From RGIG3528 sp963649295 (GTDB taxonomy: Bacteria > Bacillota > Clostridia > Lachnospirales > Lachnospiraceae): a stretch of DNA of 64,000 nucleotides. The stretch covers positions 1 to 64,000 of the forward strand of contig CAVJHK010000005.1 in NCBI GenBank assembly GCA_963649295.1, in the 5' to 3' direction. The position numbers and the translations under genes were made by a program. Positions 9,044 through 17,304 of the stretch are shown piece by piece. Numbering within the stretch: position 1 is the first letter of the stretch; every line of letters begins with the position of its first letter. The notes beneath the pieces were generated by a model that worked only from the letters and a program-made list of their open reading frames with translations, was not told the DNA's origin and made no database searches.

Positions 9044-10042
9044 ATGAAAGTGAGCGTTCCGGATTTAAAAAAAGAATATAAAATCGTAAACAAAAAGGGA
9101 GCAATTGCGTGTCTTGGGGGATTTTTTGACTTATCGGGGAAAATCATGATTGTGACCGATGACGGTGTTCCCCAAAAATACAAGAAGACTGTGGCGGAGC
9201 AATGTATATCGCCACGTTTTTTTACGTTAAAGCACGGTGAAGAGAGTAAATCCCTTGAAAATTATATTGAAATCATGAAAATGCTGCTTCAAAACGATTT
9301 TAAGAGAACCGACACGATAATCGCTCTCGGCGGCGGTGTATGCGGCGATATTGCGGCATTTGCGGCTTCAACATATATGCGTGGGATAAGATTCATAAAT
9401 ATTCCGACAACGCTGCTTGCAATGGTTGATTCGGCTGTCGGAGGAAAGACGGGAATTGATTTTTTGGGCGTAAAAAATGTCATTGGGACGTTTTATATGC
9501 CCCAAAAAGTTATAATCGATACAAATGTTCTTGAATCTTTACAGAAACGAGAATTAAATGCGGGGCTTTCGGAAGCCGTAAAAATGGCGGCAACGTGCGA
9601 TGAGAAATTTTTTGAATTATTTGAAGAAAACAGAGATATTTATGATTCGTTACCTGAAATCGTCGAAGAGTCAAATAAGATAAAAAAATCGATTGTGTCG
9701 GCGGATCCATACGAAAAAGGACTCAGGCGCGTGCTGAATTTTGGGCATACCGTGGGACACGCGATTGAAGGCATAAAGATGGGCAAAATGCTGCACGGCG
9801 AATGTGTTGCGGTCGGAATGCTTTATATGTCATCGGGAGAGGCAAAGGAGCGGATACGGGAAGTTTTAAAAAAGCTTGATTTGCCGGTCACAACGGATGT
9901 GAATACAGATATACTTATAAATTATATAAAGCATGACAAAAAGGCGGAAAGCGATTTTGTAAATGTTGTATGGTGCGATAAAATAGGCAAATATGAATTC
10001 AGGCATATGACATATGAGCAAATAAGCAGTCTGCAGGTGTGA
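9044..10042 (+). CDS. aroB: 3-dehydroquinate synthase
   Basis: Second step of the shikimate pathway: DAHP to 3-dehydroquinate, using NAD and a divalent metal. Visible signatures are GGGVCGDIAAFAASTYMRG, PTTLLAMVDSAVGGKTG, the metal Glu in GLSEAVKMA, and the metal histidines in FGHTVGHAIE and LHGECVAVGM. A late DKK motif (HDKKAES) is present. The 332 residues are slightly short for the family but cover the whole fold. The stop overlaps the longest version of the next frame (GTGA, 4 bases). Confidence 0.92.
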   Translation: MKVSVPDLKKEYKIVNKKGAIACLGGFFDLSGKIMIVTDDGVPQKYKKTVAEQCISPRFFTLKHGEESKSLENYIEIMKMLLQNDFKRTDTIIALGGGVCGDIAAFAASTYMRGIRFINIPTTLLAMVDSAVGGKTGIDFLGVKNVIGTFYMPQKVIIDTNVLESLQKRELNAGLSEAVKMAATCDEKFFELFEENRDIYDSLPEIVEESNKIKKSIVSADPYEKGLRRVLNFGHTVGHAIEGIKMGKMLHGECVAVGMLYMSSGEAKERIREVLKKLDLPVTTDVNTDILINYIKHDKKAESDFVNVVWCDKIGKYEFRHMTYEQISSLQV

Positions 10043-10047
10043 AATAC

Positions 10048-12489
10048 ATGAAAAACAGTTTCGGACAAAATATAATAATTACAATATTCGGTGAAAGTCA
10101 TGGGGAGGCTGTAGGGACTGTAATTGACGGTCTTCCCGCGGGAATACGTGTGGACACGGAAAACATAAAAGCGCTCCTTCTTAAAAGGAGTCCACGGTGT
10201 ATTCAAGAAACGGCACGGCATGAGCCTGACGAATATAAAATCATTAGCGGTATATTTAACGGATATACGACGGGGAGTCCCGTATGCATTCTGATTCCGA
10301 ATGTAAATCAAAAAAGTGACGATTACGACAAAAACATTATAAGGCCTTCACATGCCGATTATACGGGCTACGTAAAATATAACGGCTTTAACGATTACCG
10401 CGGCGGCGGACATTTTTCGGGAAGAGTTACTGCATCACTTGTTGCTGCGGGCGGAATTTTGATTCCGGCACTTAAAAATATCGGGATAAGGATTGTATCG
10501 CATATAGGAGAATGTGCGGGAATAAAGGATGATGATTTTGACTTTGGGGATTTTTTGGATTCGGAAAACCCAAAATTTATAAAACTTTGTGATGAACTTG
10601 AGAGTGCCTTGTTTCCTGTCATTAACCCGGAAGCGGGCACACGCATGAATAAAAAAATATTGAGTGCGGGGAACGCGGGAGACTCTGTCGGCGGCATTGT
10701 AAAAACTGCGGTTACCGGTGTTCCCGCAGGAGTAGGAGAGCCTTTTTTTGACAGTGTGGAGAGCATGATTTCACATGCTTTATTTTCGATCGGCGGAGTG
10801 AAAGGTGTTGAATTCGGTGCGGGATTTTTGGGAACGGAGCTTAAGGGCAGCGAATTTAACGATGAATTTGCGGTTAAAGACAACAAAATCATAACTCTCA
10901 CGAACAACAACGGAGGAATAAACGGCGGAATATCAAACGGAATGCCGATTTTGTTTAATACGGCGGTAAAGCCGACACCATCGATATTTAAAAAGCAGCA
11001 AACGGTAAATCTTGCGACGGGGAACACGGAAATATTGGAACTTAAAGGGCGTCATGATTCCGCAATAATAAGGCGGATTTGCCCTGTAATCGATTCGCTT
11101 ACGGCATTTGTGATTTGTGATTTGCTTGTGTCGGAATTCGGAAAACGTGTGCTTTTAAATGAAAATAAAGAGTTGAATTGTGGGAATATAATAAAAGAGA
11201 TTCACGAGAGCTTCGGAAAATATTCTTATGAGCTTCATGAAATCAAAAAAACGGATTTGCCGGGATTTTTAAAAAAAAGGGAATTTAAAGGCATAAATGT
11301 AACAATGCCATATAAAGAAACGGTAATTCCGTATCTTGACCATGTGTCAAAGGAGGCACAGGAAATCGGCGCTGTAAATACGATTGTAAACCGGAACGGC
11401 GAGCTTTTTGGATACAATACGGATGCTTTTGGACTTGAACTGCTTATAAAAAGCAATATCGATCTGAAAAATAAAAAGGTTTTGATACTCGGAAGCGGAG
11501 GCACATCAAAAACTGCACTTTATGTTGTACGAAAGCTCGGAGCAAAAAGTGTTTTTAGGGTGTCAAGAAAATTTAAGAATTTCCCAAAAGAATTATGTGA
11601 TGTCAAAATGCCGGATTTAGAAGATATATGCGCGGATGTGATTTCGTATGATGAAGCTTATCGTTCGCACCCGGATGCTGACGTAATAATTAATACTACA
11701 CCTGTAGGGATGTATCCCGAAAACTTCGGAAGTCCGATTGATATAAGCTTATTTCCGTGTCTTTTGGCAGTGTTTGATGTGATTTTTAATCCTTTGCGGA
11801 CAAATATTTCCTTGGCTGCAAAAGAAAAAGGGATAGTTACCGCAAGCGGACTTTTTATGCTTGTTGCGCAGGCCGTTATGGCAGGCAAACTTTTTGAAAC
11901 CGAAGAATTTTCTGATAATGATATATTTGATGATGATATATTTGATGACTTAAATCGTATTTCTTCGGAAAAATACAAAAGCATTTTGGCAAATAAATTA
12001 AATCTTGTATTAATAGGAATGCCCACATGCGGTAAGACAAGTGTAGGACGTGAGATTTCAAGGCTTTTGGGGAAATGTTTCTTTGATACGGATTCGGAAA
12101 TCGAAAAAAATGCGGGCTTAAGCACATCAGATTTTATACATAAGTTCGGAGAAAAAGCGTTTAGATCAAAAGAAAAAGAAATAATTGAAAAAATCTCCCA
12201 AAACAATAATTCGGTCATCGCAACCGGCGGCGGAAGCATATCTGATCACGAAAATGTGCTGGCACTCAAAAGAAACGGCATACTTATTTTTATTGACAGG
12301 GATTTAAAAAATTTAAGTCCGATGACAGACCGTCCGCTTGCAGATACGTATGAAAAGCTTGCGGCTTTGTATTATGAAAGATATCCGATATATAAGGCTG
12401 CGGCAGATATAACAATTGACGGAAATCACGGAATAACAGAAAATGCGGAAGAAATAATAAGTAAGGTTAACGATTTACAAAAATTTTGA
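10048..12489 (+). CDS. Trifunctional chorismate synthase / shikimate dehydrogenase / shikimate kinase fusion
   Basis: Three shikimate enzymes in one 813-residue chain. Residues about 1-375 are chorismate synthase (SFGQNI, FGESHGEAVG, the RPSHADYT and RGGGHFSGR motifs, KGRHDSAI). Residues about 379-630 are shikimate dehydrogenase: GINVTMPYK with the catalytic Lys, IGAVNTIV, GYNTDAFG, NADP loop LGSGGTSKTA, NTTPVGMYP. Residues about 650-813 are shikimate kinase: P-loop GMPTCGKTS, DTDSEIE, ATGGGS. The dehydrogenase begins at GNIIKEIHESFG and lacks the usual first strand with the shikimate-binding Ser-x-Ser motif. An acidic linker before the kinase contains a 15-bp tandem duplication (11920-11949). 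ATG at 10048 is chosen because AGGTG lies 10 bases upstream; a GTG at 10039 is the alternative. All three activities are inferred, the middle one with doubt. Confidence 0.87.
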   Translation: MKNSFGQNIIITIFGESHGEAVGTVIDGLPAGIRVDTENIKALLLKRSPRCIQETARHEPDEYKIISGIFNGYTTGSPVCILIPNVNQKSDDYDKNIIRPSHADYTGYVKYNGFNDYRGGGHFSGRVTASLVAAGGILIPALKNIGIRIVSHIGECAGIKDDDFDFGDFLDSENPKFIKLCDELESALFPVINPEAGTRMNKKILSAGNAGDSVGGIVKTAVTGVPAGVGEPFFDSVESMISHALFSIGGVKGVEFGAGFLGTELKGSEFNDEFAVKDNKIITLTNNNGGINGGISNGMPILFNTAVKPTPSIFKKQQTVNLATGNTEILELKGRHDSAIIRRICPVIDSLTAFVICDLLVSEFGKRVLLNENKELNCGNIIKEIHESFGKYSYELHEIKKTDLPGFLKKREFKGINVTMPYKETVIPYLDHVSKEAQEIGAVNTIVNRNGELFGYNTDAFGLELLIKSNIDLKNKKVLILGSGGTSKTALYVVRKLGAKSVFRVSRKFKNFPKELCDVKMPDLEDICADVISYDEAYRSHPDADVIINTTPVGMYPENFGSPIDISLFPCLLAVFDVIFNPLRTNISLAAKEKGIVTASGLFMLVAQAVMAGKLFETEEFSDNDIFDDDIFDDLNRISSEKYKSILANKLNLVLIGMPTCGKTSVGREISRLLGKCFFDTDSEIEKNAGLSTSDFIHKFGEKAFRSKEKEIIEKISQNNNSVIATGGGSISDHENVLALKRNGILIFIDRDLKNLSPMTDRPLADTYEKLAALYYERYPIYKAAADITIDGNHGITENAEEIISKVNDLQKF
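11920..11949 (+). repeat. In-frame 15-bp tandem duplication in the AroE-AroK linker
   Basis: gatatatttgatgat (11920-11934) is followed by gatatatttgatgac (11935-11949). The translation is DIFDD twice, within an acidic linker between the dehydrogenase and kinase domains. The period is a multiple of three, so the frame is kept. Confidence 0.85.
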
Positions 12490-12499
12490 CAGGCATAGC

Positions 12500-12539
12500 A
12501 CAAAAACGGAGACAAGCAACAGTACAAAAACGGAGACAA
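12500..12539 (+). repeat. 16-bp repeat duplicating the aroQ ribosome-site region
   Basis: acaaaaacggagacaa occurs at 12500-12515 and 12524-12539 (period 24). The second copy carries the GGAG that serves the aroQ ATG at 12541; the first is an upstream decoy copy. Confidence 0.85.
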
Positions 12540-12540
12540 T

Positions 12541-13011
12541 ATGAACATATTTGTGTTAAACGGACCGAATTTAAATCTTCTCGGAATCAGAGAGCCCACT
12601 ATTTATGGGAATAAAACATATAACGACCTTGTAAATATGATAAAGGCACATTGCGACGAAATAAATAATGCAAATAAGCTTAATGACAACAAAATCAATG
12701 TTTCTTTTTATCAGTCGAACCACGAGGGTGATTTGGTTGACGCTGTCGGAAATGCGTATTTTAATCACACAGACGGGATTATAATAAACCCGGGTGCTTA
12801 TACACATACAAGCATTGCTCTTCTTGATGCCGTGAAAGCGGTCGGAATCCCGACCGTAGAGGTACATATTTCGGACGTCAATACACGTGAGGAATTCAGA
12901 AAAATCAGCTATATTTCTCTTGCCGCCGTCAAAACGATAACGGGACACGGGCTTAACGGATATATGGAGGCAGTTGATTTTTTGATGGAATATGTTGGGA
13001 AAGACAAGTAA
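12541..13011 (+). CDS. aroQ: 3-dehydroquinate dehydratase, type II
   Basis: Third shikimate step: 3-dehydroquinate to 3-dehydroshikimate. Family signatures are LNGPNLNLLGIREPTIYG (catalytic Tyr in the IYG loop), QSNHEGDLVD, INPGAYTHTS, and the catalytic His segment VEVHISDVNTREEFR. The 156 residues are near the usual ~145. A small insertion (NNANKLNDNK) sits before the QSNHEG strand. It follows the fusion gene after about 50 bases and closes the first aro transcription block. Confidence 0.92.
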   Translation: MNIFVLNGPNLNLLGIREPTIYGNKTYNDLVNMIKAHCDEINNANKLNDNKINVSFYQSNHEGDLVDAVGNAYFNHTDGIIINPGAYTHTSIALLDAVKAVGIPTVEVHISDVNTREEFRKISYISLAAVKTITGHGLNGYMEAVDFLMEYVGKDK

Positions 13012-13140
13012 AAATTTTTACTTATCTTTATCCGTAAAAACAGTATACCCTGCAATTCTTTACAGATGATTATAACCGGAAAACGTGCATAAAACATACA
13101 AAAATCAATAGGACAGTTGTAGCTGCAAATTTATAAATAT

Positions 13141-13206
13141 AGTTCAAAGTCACTTCAAACAAACTTCAAAGTTACCTCAAACAGACTTCAAACTAAATTG
13201 AAATGA
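13141..13206 (+). repeat. Degenerate 22-bp tandem repeat, three units
   Basis: Units start at 13141, 13163 and 13185. Each carries a/cTTCAAA-type motifs (acttcaaagt and variants). The third unit diverges after its first half. It lies about 90 bases upstream of the aroA promoter. Confidence 0.75.
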
Positions 13207-13298
13207 CAATCCATACACCGTGACGGAATTTTAAAAATATTTTTTTTAGGCGTAATATGAAAAACTTTTTTGTGAATATCCGTTATCTTCGTAAACTG

Positions 13299-13307
13299 TG
13301 ATATAAT
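13299..13307 (+). promoter_or_regulatory. Extended -10 promoter for aroA
   Basis: TGATATAAT is a perfect extended -10 (TG-n-TATAAT). No good -35 hexamer lies 16-18 bases upstream, which extended -10 promoters tolerate. The aroA start is about 40 bases downstream. Confidence 0.6.
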
Positions 13308-13351
13308 CCTTTCGGATATTTTTTTTATTGAAGGCGGAGAAAATCATAAAA

Positions 13352-14602
13352 GTGACCGAACATTTTGACAAATTACAATTTAAAAATTGCACGGGTGAAA
13401 TAGCAATAGTTCCTTCAAAAAGCGAAACGCACAGGGCTATAATTGCAGCGGCACTTGCAAAAGGAGATTCGGTTATCAAAAATGCCTCTCTGTGCGAAGA
13501 TACGTATGCAACGATTGAATGTGTGCGGGCGATGGGAGCACAGGTAAATATTTCCGGCAATATGTTATATATAACGGGAATAAATTCTGATACATTAAAT
13601 AAATTTTGCGAAAAAAATTCCCCCGTAACTCTAAATTGCCGCGAAAGCGCAAGTACGATGAGATTTTTGCTGCCGGCGGCACTTATGCTTTACAAAGATG
13701 TTATAATAAAAGGCACCGGAAAGCTGATCGAGCGCGGAATCGGGGTTTATGAAGAGGTATTTAAGGAAAGTAAGGTCAATTTTTATAAATCGGAAAAATT
13801 TATAAGAGTTGCGGGAGAGATAACCCAAAAAGAATTTGTTGTGAGGGGTGATATTTCGAGCCAGTATATTTCGGGGTTATTATTTGTGATGCCGATGTTA
13901 ACATATGACGGAAAGCTTACAATAACGGGGGATTTAAAAAGTGCACCGTATGTGGATATGACGCTTGAAATATTGAAGAGCTTCGGGATTGAAGCCGCTA
14001 AAACAAAAAACGATAAGAAATTATATTTTGTCCCCGGTAACCGGCAATATAAGAATACAGAATTTTTCGTTTCCGGTGATTGGTCAAATGCGGCATTTTT
14101 TGTTGCGTTAAATCATCTCGGAGCAAAAATAAAAATTAACGGACTTGACACGGACACCACCCAGGGTGATAAAATCTGCGGGGCATTTTTTGATGAGCTT
14201 GACAGAACAGAAAATCTGATTGAAACAAAAAAACATGCCGTCATTGACATAGGTAATACAATAGATCTGGGTCCTATTCTGATTGCATATGCAGCCATAA
14301 AAAACGGAGGCGTTTTTGTGGGTACGGAGAGATTAAAGAATAAGGAATCCGACCGAGCTTCAGTAATGCGTGAGGAACTTTTAAAGTTTGGGATAAAAGT
14401 GCGCGTTGAACAGAACAGGGTTGTGGTTGAAAAGGGAGAATTAAAAATGCCGGTTGTTCCCGTAGATTCACACAACGATCACAGAATTGTTATGGCACTT
14501 GTGCTTTTGCTTTTGTACACCGGCGGTGATGTTGAGGGCTCAGAAGCCGTAAATAAAAGCTATCCGGGATTTTTTGATGACCTTGCCCGTATAATGACTT
14601 AA
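13352..14602 (+). CDS. aroA: 3-phosphoshikimate 1-carboxyvinyltransferase (EPSP synthase)
   Basis: Joins shikimate-3-phosphate and PEP to form EPSP, the sixth shikimate step. The N-terminal PSKSETHR (near residue 21) matches the phosphate-binding PxKSxxxR pattern. ESASTMRFLLP corresponds to the NAGTAMR segment, KNKESDRASVMREEL to the PEP-binding RxKESDR segment, and DSHNDHRIVMAL to the C-terminal signature. GTG 13352 is preferred because it follows GGCGGAG by about 12 bases and the protein then starts a few residues before the first strand. A TTG at 13328 would overlap that ribosome site. Its own promoter lies upstream, so it is probably transcribed separately from aroQ. Confidence 0.9.
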   Translation: MTEHFDKLQFKNCTGEIAIVPSKSETHRAIIAAALAKGDSVIKNASLCEDTYATIECVRAMGAQVNISGNMLYITGINSDTLNKFCEKNSPVTLNCRESASTMRFLLPAALMLYKDVIIKGTGKLIERGIGVYEEVFKESKVNFYKSEKFIRVAGEITQKEFVVRGDISSQYISGLLFVMPMLTYDGKLTITGDLKSAPYVDMTLEILKSFGIEAAKTKNDKKLYFVPGNRQYKNTEFFVSGDWSNAAFFVALNHLGAKIKINGLDTDTTQGDKICGAFFDELDRTENLIETKKHAVIDIGNTIDLGPILIAYAAIKNGGVFVGTERLKNKESDRASVMREELLKFGIKVRVEQNRVVVEKGELKMPVVPVDSHNDHRIVMALVLLLLYTGGDVEGSEAVNKSYPGFFDDLARIMT

Positions 14603-14707
14603 GGCATCTGATGCAAGCTTTAGAATCCCCATATAATGACTTGAGGCGCCCGATGCAGTTTTTGAAATGCAAAAGCATGAGCAGTGAAATGCAAAAGCGT
14701 GAGCAGT
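14591..14707 (+). repeat. Compound tandem duplications after aroA
   Basis: The last codons of aroA (ataatgactt at 14591) recur at 14633 followed by a related ~27-base stretch (period 42). Immediately downstream, a 22-bp unit beginning gaaatgcaaaag occurs at 14664-14685 and 14686-14707 with one base change. No gene lies here. Confidence 0.85.
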
Positions 14708-14775
14708 GAGCAAGTCCGAGCTTTGTCATGACGTTTTTAAAGAAATAAATATAACAGTTTAATAAAGAGAAAAAT

Positions 14776-15804
14776 ATGAATGCCGAATTTGTGAGAAAGC
14801 TTCCGTCGGTTGAGGAAATAAAGAATATGTTCCCTCTGCCGGAAGATTTAAAAAAGAAAAAAGAACAAAACGATAGAGAAATAAAGGACATTATTTTGGG
14901 AAAATCCGACAAGCTTCTTTTGATTGTGGGACCGTGTTCCGCCGATCGCACGGATGCGGTGCTTGATTATGCGGAGAGATTAAGACGTCTGGCGGACAGG
15001 GTAAAAGAAAAAATTGTCATTGTCCCGCGTATTTATACAAACAAGCCGCGTACAACGGGAGACGGCTATAAGGGAATGCTTCATCAGCCGGATCCTCACA
15101 AGGCTCCCGACGCATTGAAGGGGCTTGCCGCAACAAGATATCTTCACCTTGAGGTACTCAAAAATACCGGCTTTTCGGGGGCGGACGAGATGCTTTATCC
15201 CGAAAAGCATGCCTATGTTTCGGATCTTGTGAGCTATGTGGCAGTTGGTGCGCGTTCTGTAGAAAATCAATTCCACCGCCTTACGGCAAGTGCTCTTGAC
15301 ATCCCCGTCGGGATGAAAAATCCCACAAGCGGCGATGTTGCGGTTATGATAAATTCGATTATGGCAGCACAGCATCCTCATGATTTTGTATATGCGGGAT
15401 GGGAAGTAAAAAGCAAGGGAAATCCGCTTGCTCATGCTGTCTTGCGCGGATCGGCAAACAAATACGGGCGTCAGCTTCCGAATTATCATTATGAAGACCT
15501 GGAGGCGTTATCCGAAACCTATTTAAAAGCAAATCTTCTAAATCCCGCAATAATCGTGGATACCAATCATTCAAATTCCGGCAAACGTTATCTTGAACAG
15601 GTGCGTATCGCAAAAGAAGTAATGCACAGCACACGTTATTCAAAGACGGTGCACGATATGGTAAAGGGACTTATGATAGAATCCTATATCGAAGACGGAG
15701 CACAGTCGGATACGGGTGATATATACGGAAAATCAATCACCGATCCTTGCCTCGGCTGGGAGAAAACGGAAAAGCTGATACTTGAGCTTGGTGAATTAAG
15801 ATAA
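14776..15804 (+). CDS. aroF: 3-deoxy-7-phosphoheptulonate synthase (DAHP synthase, class I)
   Basis: Entry enzyme of the shikimate pathway: PEP plus erythrose-4-phosphate to DAHP. Class I motifs are LIVGPCSADR (about residues 50-59), KPRTTGDGYKG, GARSVENQFHR, the metal/substrate segment DTNHSNSGK, and late metal ligands in IEDGAQ and SITDPC. Its 342 residues are typical of the AroFGH type. No ACT or chorismate-mutase domain is fused, so feedback specificity cannot be read; the isozyme letter in the symbol is nominal. It follows aroA across a repeat-bearing spacer and completes a set covering all seven steps to chorismate. Confidence 0.92.
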   Translation: MNAEFVRKLPSVEEIKNMFPLPEDLKKKKEQNDREIKDIILGKSDKLLLIVGPCSADRTDAVLDYAERLRRLADRVKEKIVIVPRIYTNKPRTTGDGYKGMLHQPDPHKAPDALKGLAATRYLHLEVLKNTGFSGADEMLYPEKHAYVSDLVSYVAVGARSVENQFHRLTASALDIPVGMKNPTSGDVAVMINSIMAAQHPHDFVYAGWEVKSKGNPLAHAVLRGSANKYGRQLPNYHYEDLEALSETYLKANLLNPAIIVDTNHSNSGKRYLEQVRIAKEVMHSTRYSKTVHDMVKGLMIESYIEDGAQSDTGDIYGKSITDPCLGWEKTEKLILELGELR

Positions 15805-15851
15805 GAAAATAACGGATTATAAGCGCCCTATAAGAAATAATAATACTCTTT

Positions 15852-15882
15852 TTGATGACAAATCGTTTTTTTATGATAAAAT
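15852..15882 (+). promoter_or_regulatory. Candidate promoter for purA
   Basis: TTGATG (15852-15857), a 19-base spacer, then TAAAAT (15877-15882) preceded by TG-A, an extended -10 arrangement. The spacer is long, so confidence is moderate. A ctttgg/ccaaag inverted repeat lies between it and the ATG. Confidence 0.45.
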
Positions 15883-15952
15883 GACCTTTGGCTTAAAAGG
15901 ACAAAAGGTAAGTCTTTCCAAAGCAATGCTTTCAAATTAAAGGAGAAAAAAT

Positions 15953-17236
15953 ATGGTAAAAGCTATTGTCGGCGCCAACTGGGGCGATGAAGGAAAAGGA
16001 AAAATCACCGATATGCTTGCACAGGATGCGGACATCATTATCCGTTTTCAGGGCGGTGCAAATGCGGGACATACGATTGTAAACAAATATGGCAAGTTTG
16101 CGCTTCATACTCTTCCATCGGGTGTTTTTTATGATCATACGACAAGTATTATAGGAAACGGTGTTGCATTAAACGTTCCGAAGCTTTTTGAGGAAGTAAA
16201 GTCGATTACGGACAAAAACGTGCCCATGCCGCATCTTCTTGTGTCAGACAGAGCGCAAATGGTAATGCCTTATCATATTGATTTTGATAAATACGAGGAG
16301 GAGCGCCTCGGTAAGAATTCGTTCGGATCGACAAAGTCAGGAATTGCGCCTTTTTATTCCGACAAGTATTCAAAAATCGGATTCCAGGTGTCGGAGCTTT
16401 ACGGAGATCCGGGTGCTCTTCGCGAAAAGATTAAGAGAGTTGCCGAAATCAAAAATGCTATTCTCATAAATCTTTATCACAAGGATTCGTTAAATGAGGA
16501 AGCGCTTTTTGATACTCTCATGGATTACAAAAAGATGCTTGATCCTTTTGTATGTGATACAAGCGCTTATCTTTGGAATGCAATAAAGGAAGGAAAGACG
16601 ATTTTGCTTGAAGGTCAGCTGGGCTCCTTAAAAGATCCCGACCACGGCATTTATCCGATGGTTACGTCTTCATCCACACTTGCCGCATATGGTGCGATAG
16701 GTGCGGGAATTCCGCCTTATGAGATAAAGCAGATAGTTACGGTTTGCAAGGCTTATTCTTCGGCAGTGGGCGCAGGCGCATTTGTTTCCGAAATATTCGG
16801 AGAAGAGGCAGACGAACTTCGACGCCGCGGCGGTGACGGCGGTGAATATGGCGCAACAACCGGACGCCCGAGAAGAATGGGATGGTTTGACTGTGTTGCA
16901 AGCAAGTACGGCTGCCGTATCCAGGGAACAACGGATGTTGCTTTTACGGTGCTTGATGTGCTCGGATATCTTGACGAAATCCCTGTATGCGTGGGATATG
17001 AAATAGACGGTCATGTTACAACCGATTTCCCCGTTACATCGCTTCTTGAAAAGGCAAAGCCCGTGCTCAAAAAGCTTCCCGGCTGGAAGACGGACATCAG
17101 GGGAATCAAAAAGTACGAAGATTTGCCCGAAAATTGCCGCAAATATATTGAATTTATCGAAAACGAAATCGGCTTCCCGATTACAATGATAAGCAACGGT
17201 CCGGGCAGAGACGATATTATCTACAGAAACAAATAA
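15953..17236 (+). CDS. purA: Adenylosuccinate synthetase
   Basis: First committed step of AMP synthesis: IMP, aspartate and GTP to adenylosuccinate. The N-terminal GTP loop is GANWGDEGKGK (about residues 7-17, containing the catalytic Asp), followed by FQGGANAGHTIV with the catalytic His and LLEGQLGSLKDPDHGIYPMV. TTGRPRRMGWFD is the family signature. Its 427 residues are the normal length. An aaaggag site lies 6 bases before the ATG. It is flanked by its own promoter and a terminator, so it is probably monocistronic. Confidence 0.94.
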   Translation: MVKAIVGANWGDEGKGKITDMLAQDADIIIRFQGGANAGHTIVNKYGKFALHTLPSGVFYDHTTSIIGNGVALNVPKLFEEVKSITDKNVPMPHLLVSDRAQMVMPYHIDFDKYEEERLGKNSFGSTKSGIAPFYSDKYSKIGFQVSELYGDPGALREKIKRVAEIKNAILINLYHKDSLNEEALFDTLMDYKKMLDPFVCDTSAYLWNAIKEGKTILLEGQLGSLKDPDHGIYPMVTSSSTLAAYGAIGAGIPPYEIKQIVTVCKAYSSAVGAGAFVSEIFGEEADELRRRGGDGGEYGATTGRPRRMGWFDCVASKYGCRIQGTTDVAFTVLDVLGYLDEIPVCVGYEIDGHVTTDFPVTSLLEKAKPVLKKLPGWKTDIRGIKKYEDLPENCRKYIEFIENEIGFPITMISNGPGRDDIIYRNK

Positions 17237-17247
17237 TTTTATATGGC

Positions 17248-17278
17248 AAAAGGGGCAATTTTTAAGTTGTCCCTTTTT
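17248..17278 (+). terminator. Rho-independent terminator after purA
   Basis: aaaaggggcaa pairs with ttgtcccttttt (one G-U pair) around an 8-base loop and ends in a short T run. It sits between the purA stop and the map ribosome site. Confidence 0.6.
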
Positions 17279-17304
17279 ATGATTTTTTATATCGGAGAGG
17301 ACAT

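Larger units (their letters stand above)
13012..13351 (+). other. Spacer of ~340 bases between aroQ and aroA
   Basis: No credible gene was seen. It contains an AT-rich stretch, a degenerate 22-bp tandem repeat (13141-13206) and an extended -10 promoter (13299-13307). No convincing terminator or riboswitch was recognised. Confidence 0.6.

Noticed and set aside
10395..11027. 210-codon minus-strand frame opposite the chorismate synthase domain
   Set aside because: The plus strand has unmistakable chorismate synthase motifs; the antisense frame has none.
13328..13351. TTG start for aroA
   Set aside because: It would place the start upstream of the GGCGGAG site and add residues not expected in the family; GTG 13352 fits better.
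15805..15952. Purine riboswitch before purA
   Set aside because: Only one short inverted repeat is visible; the conserved riboswitch core was not found.
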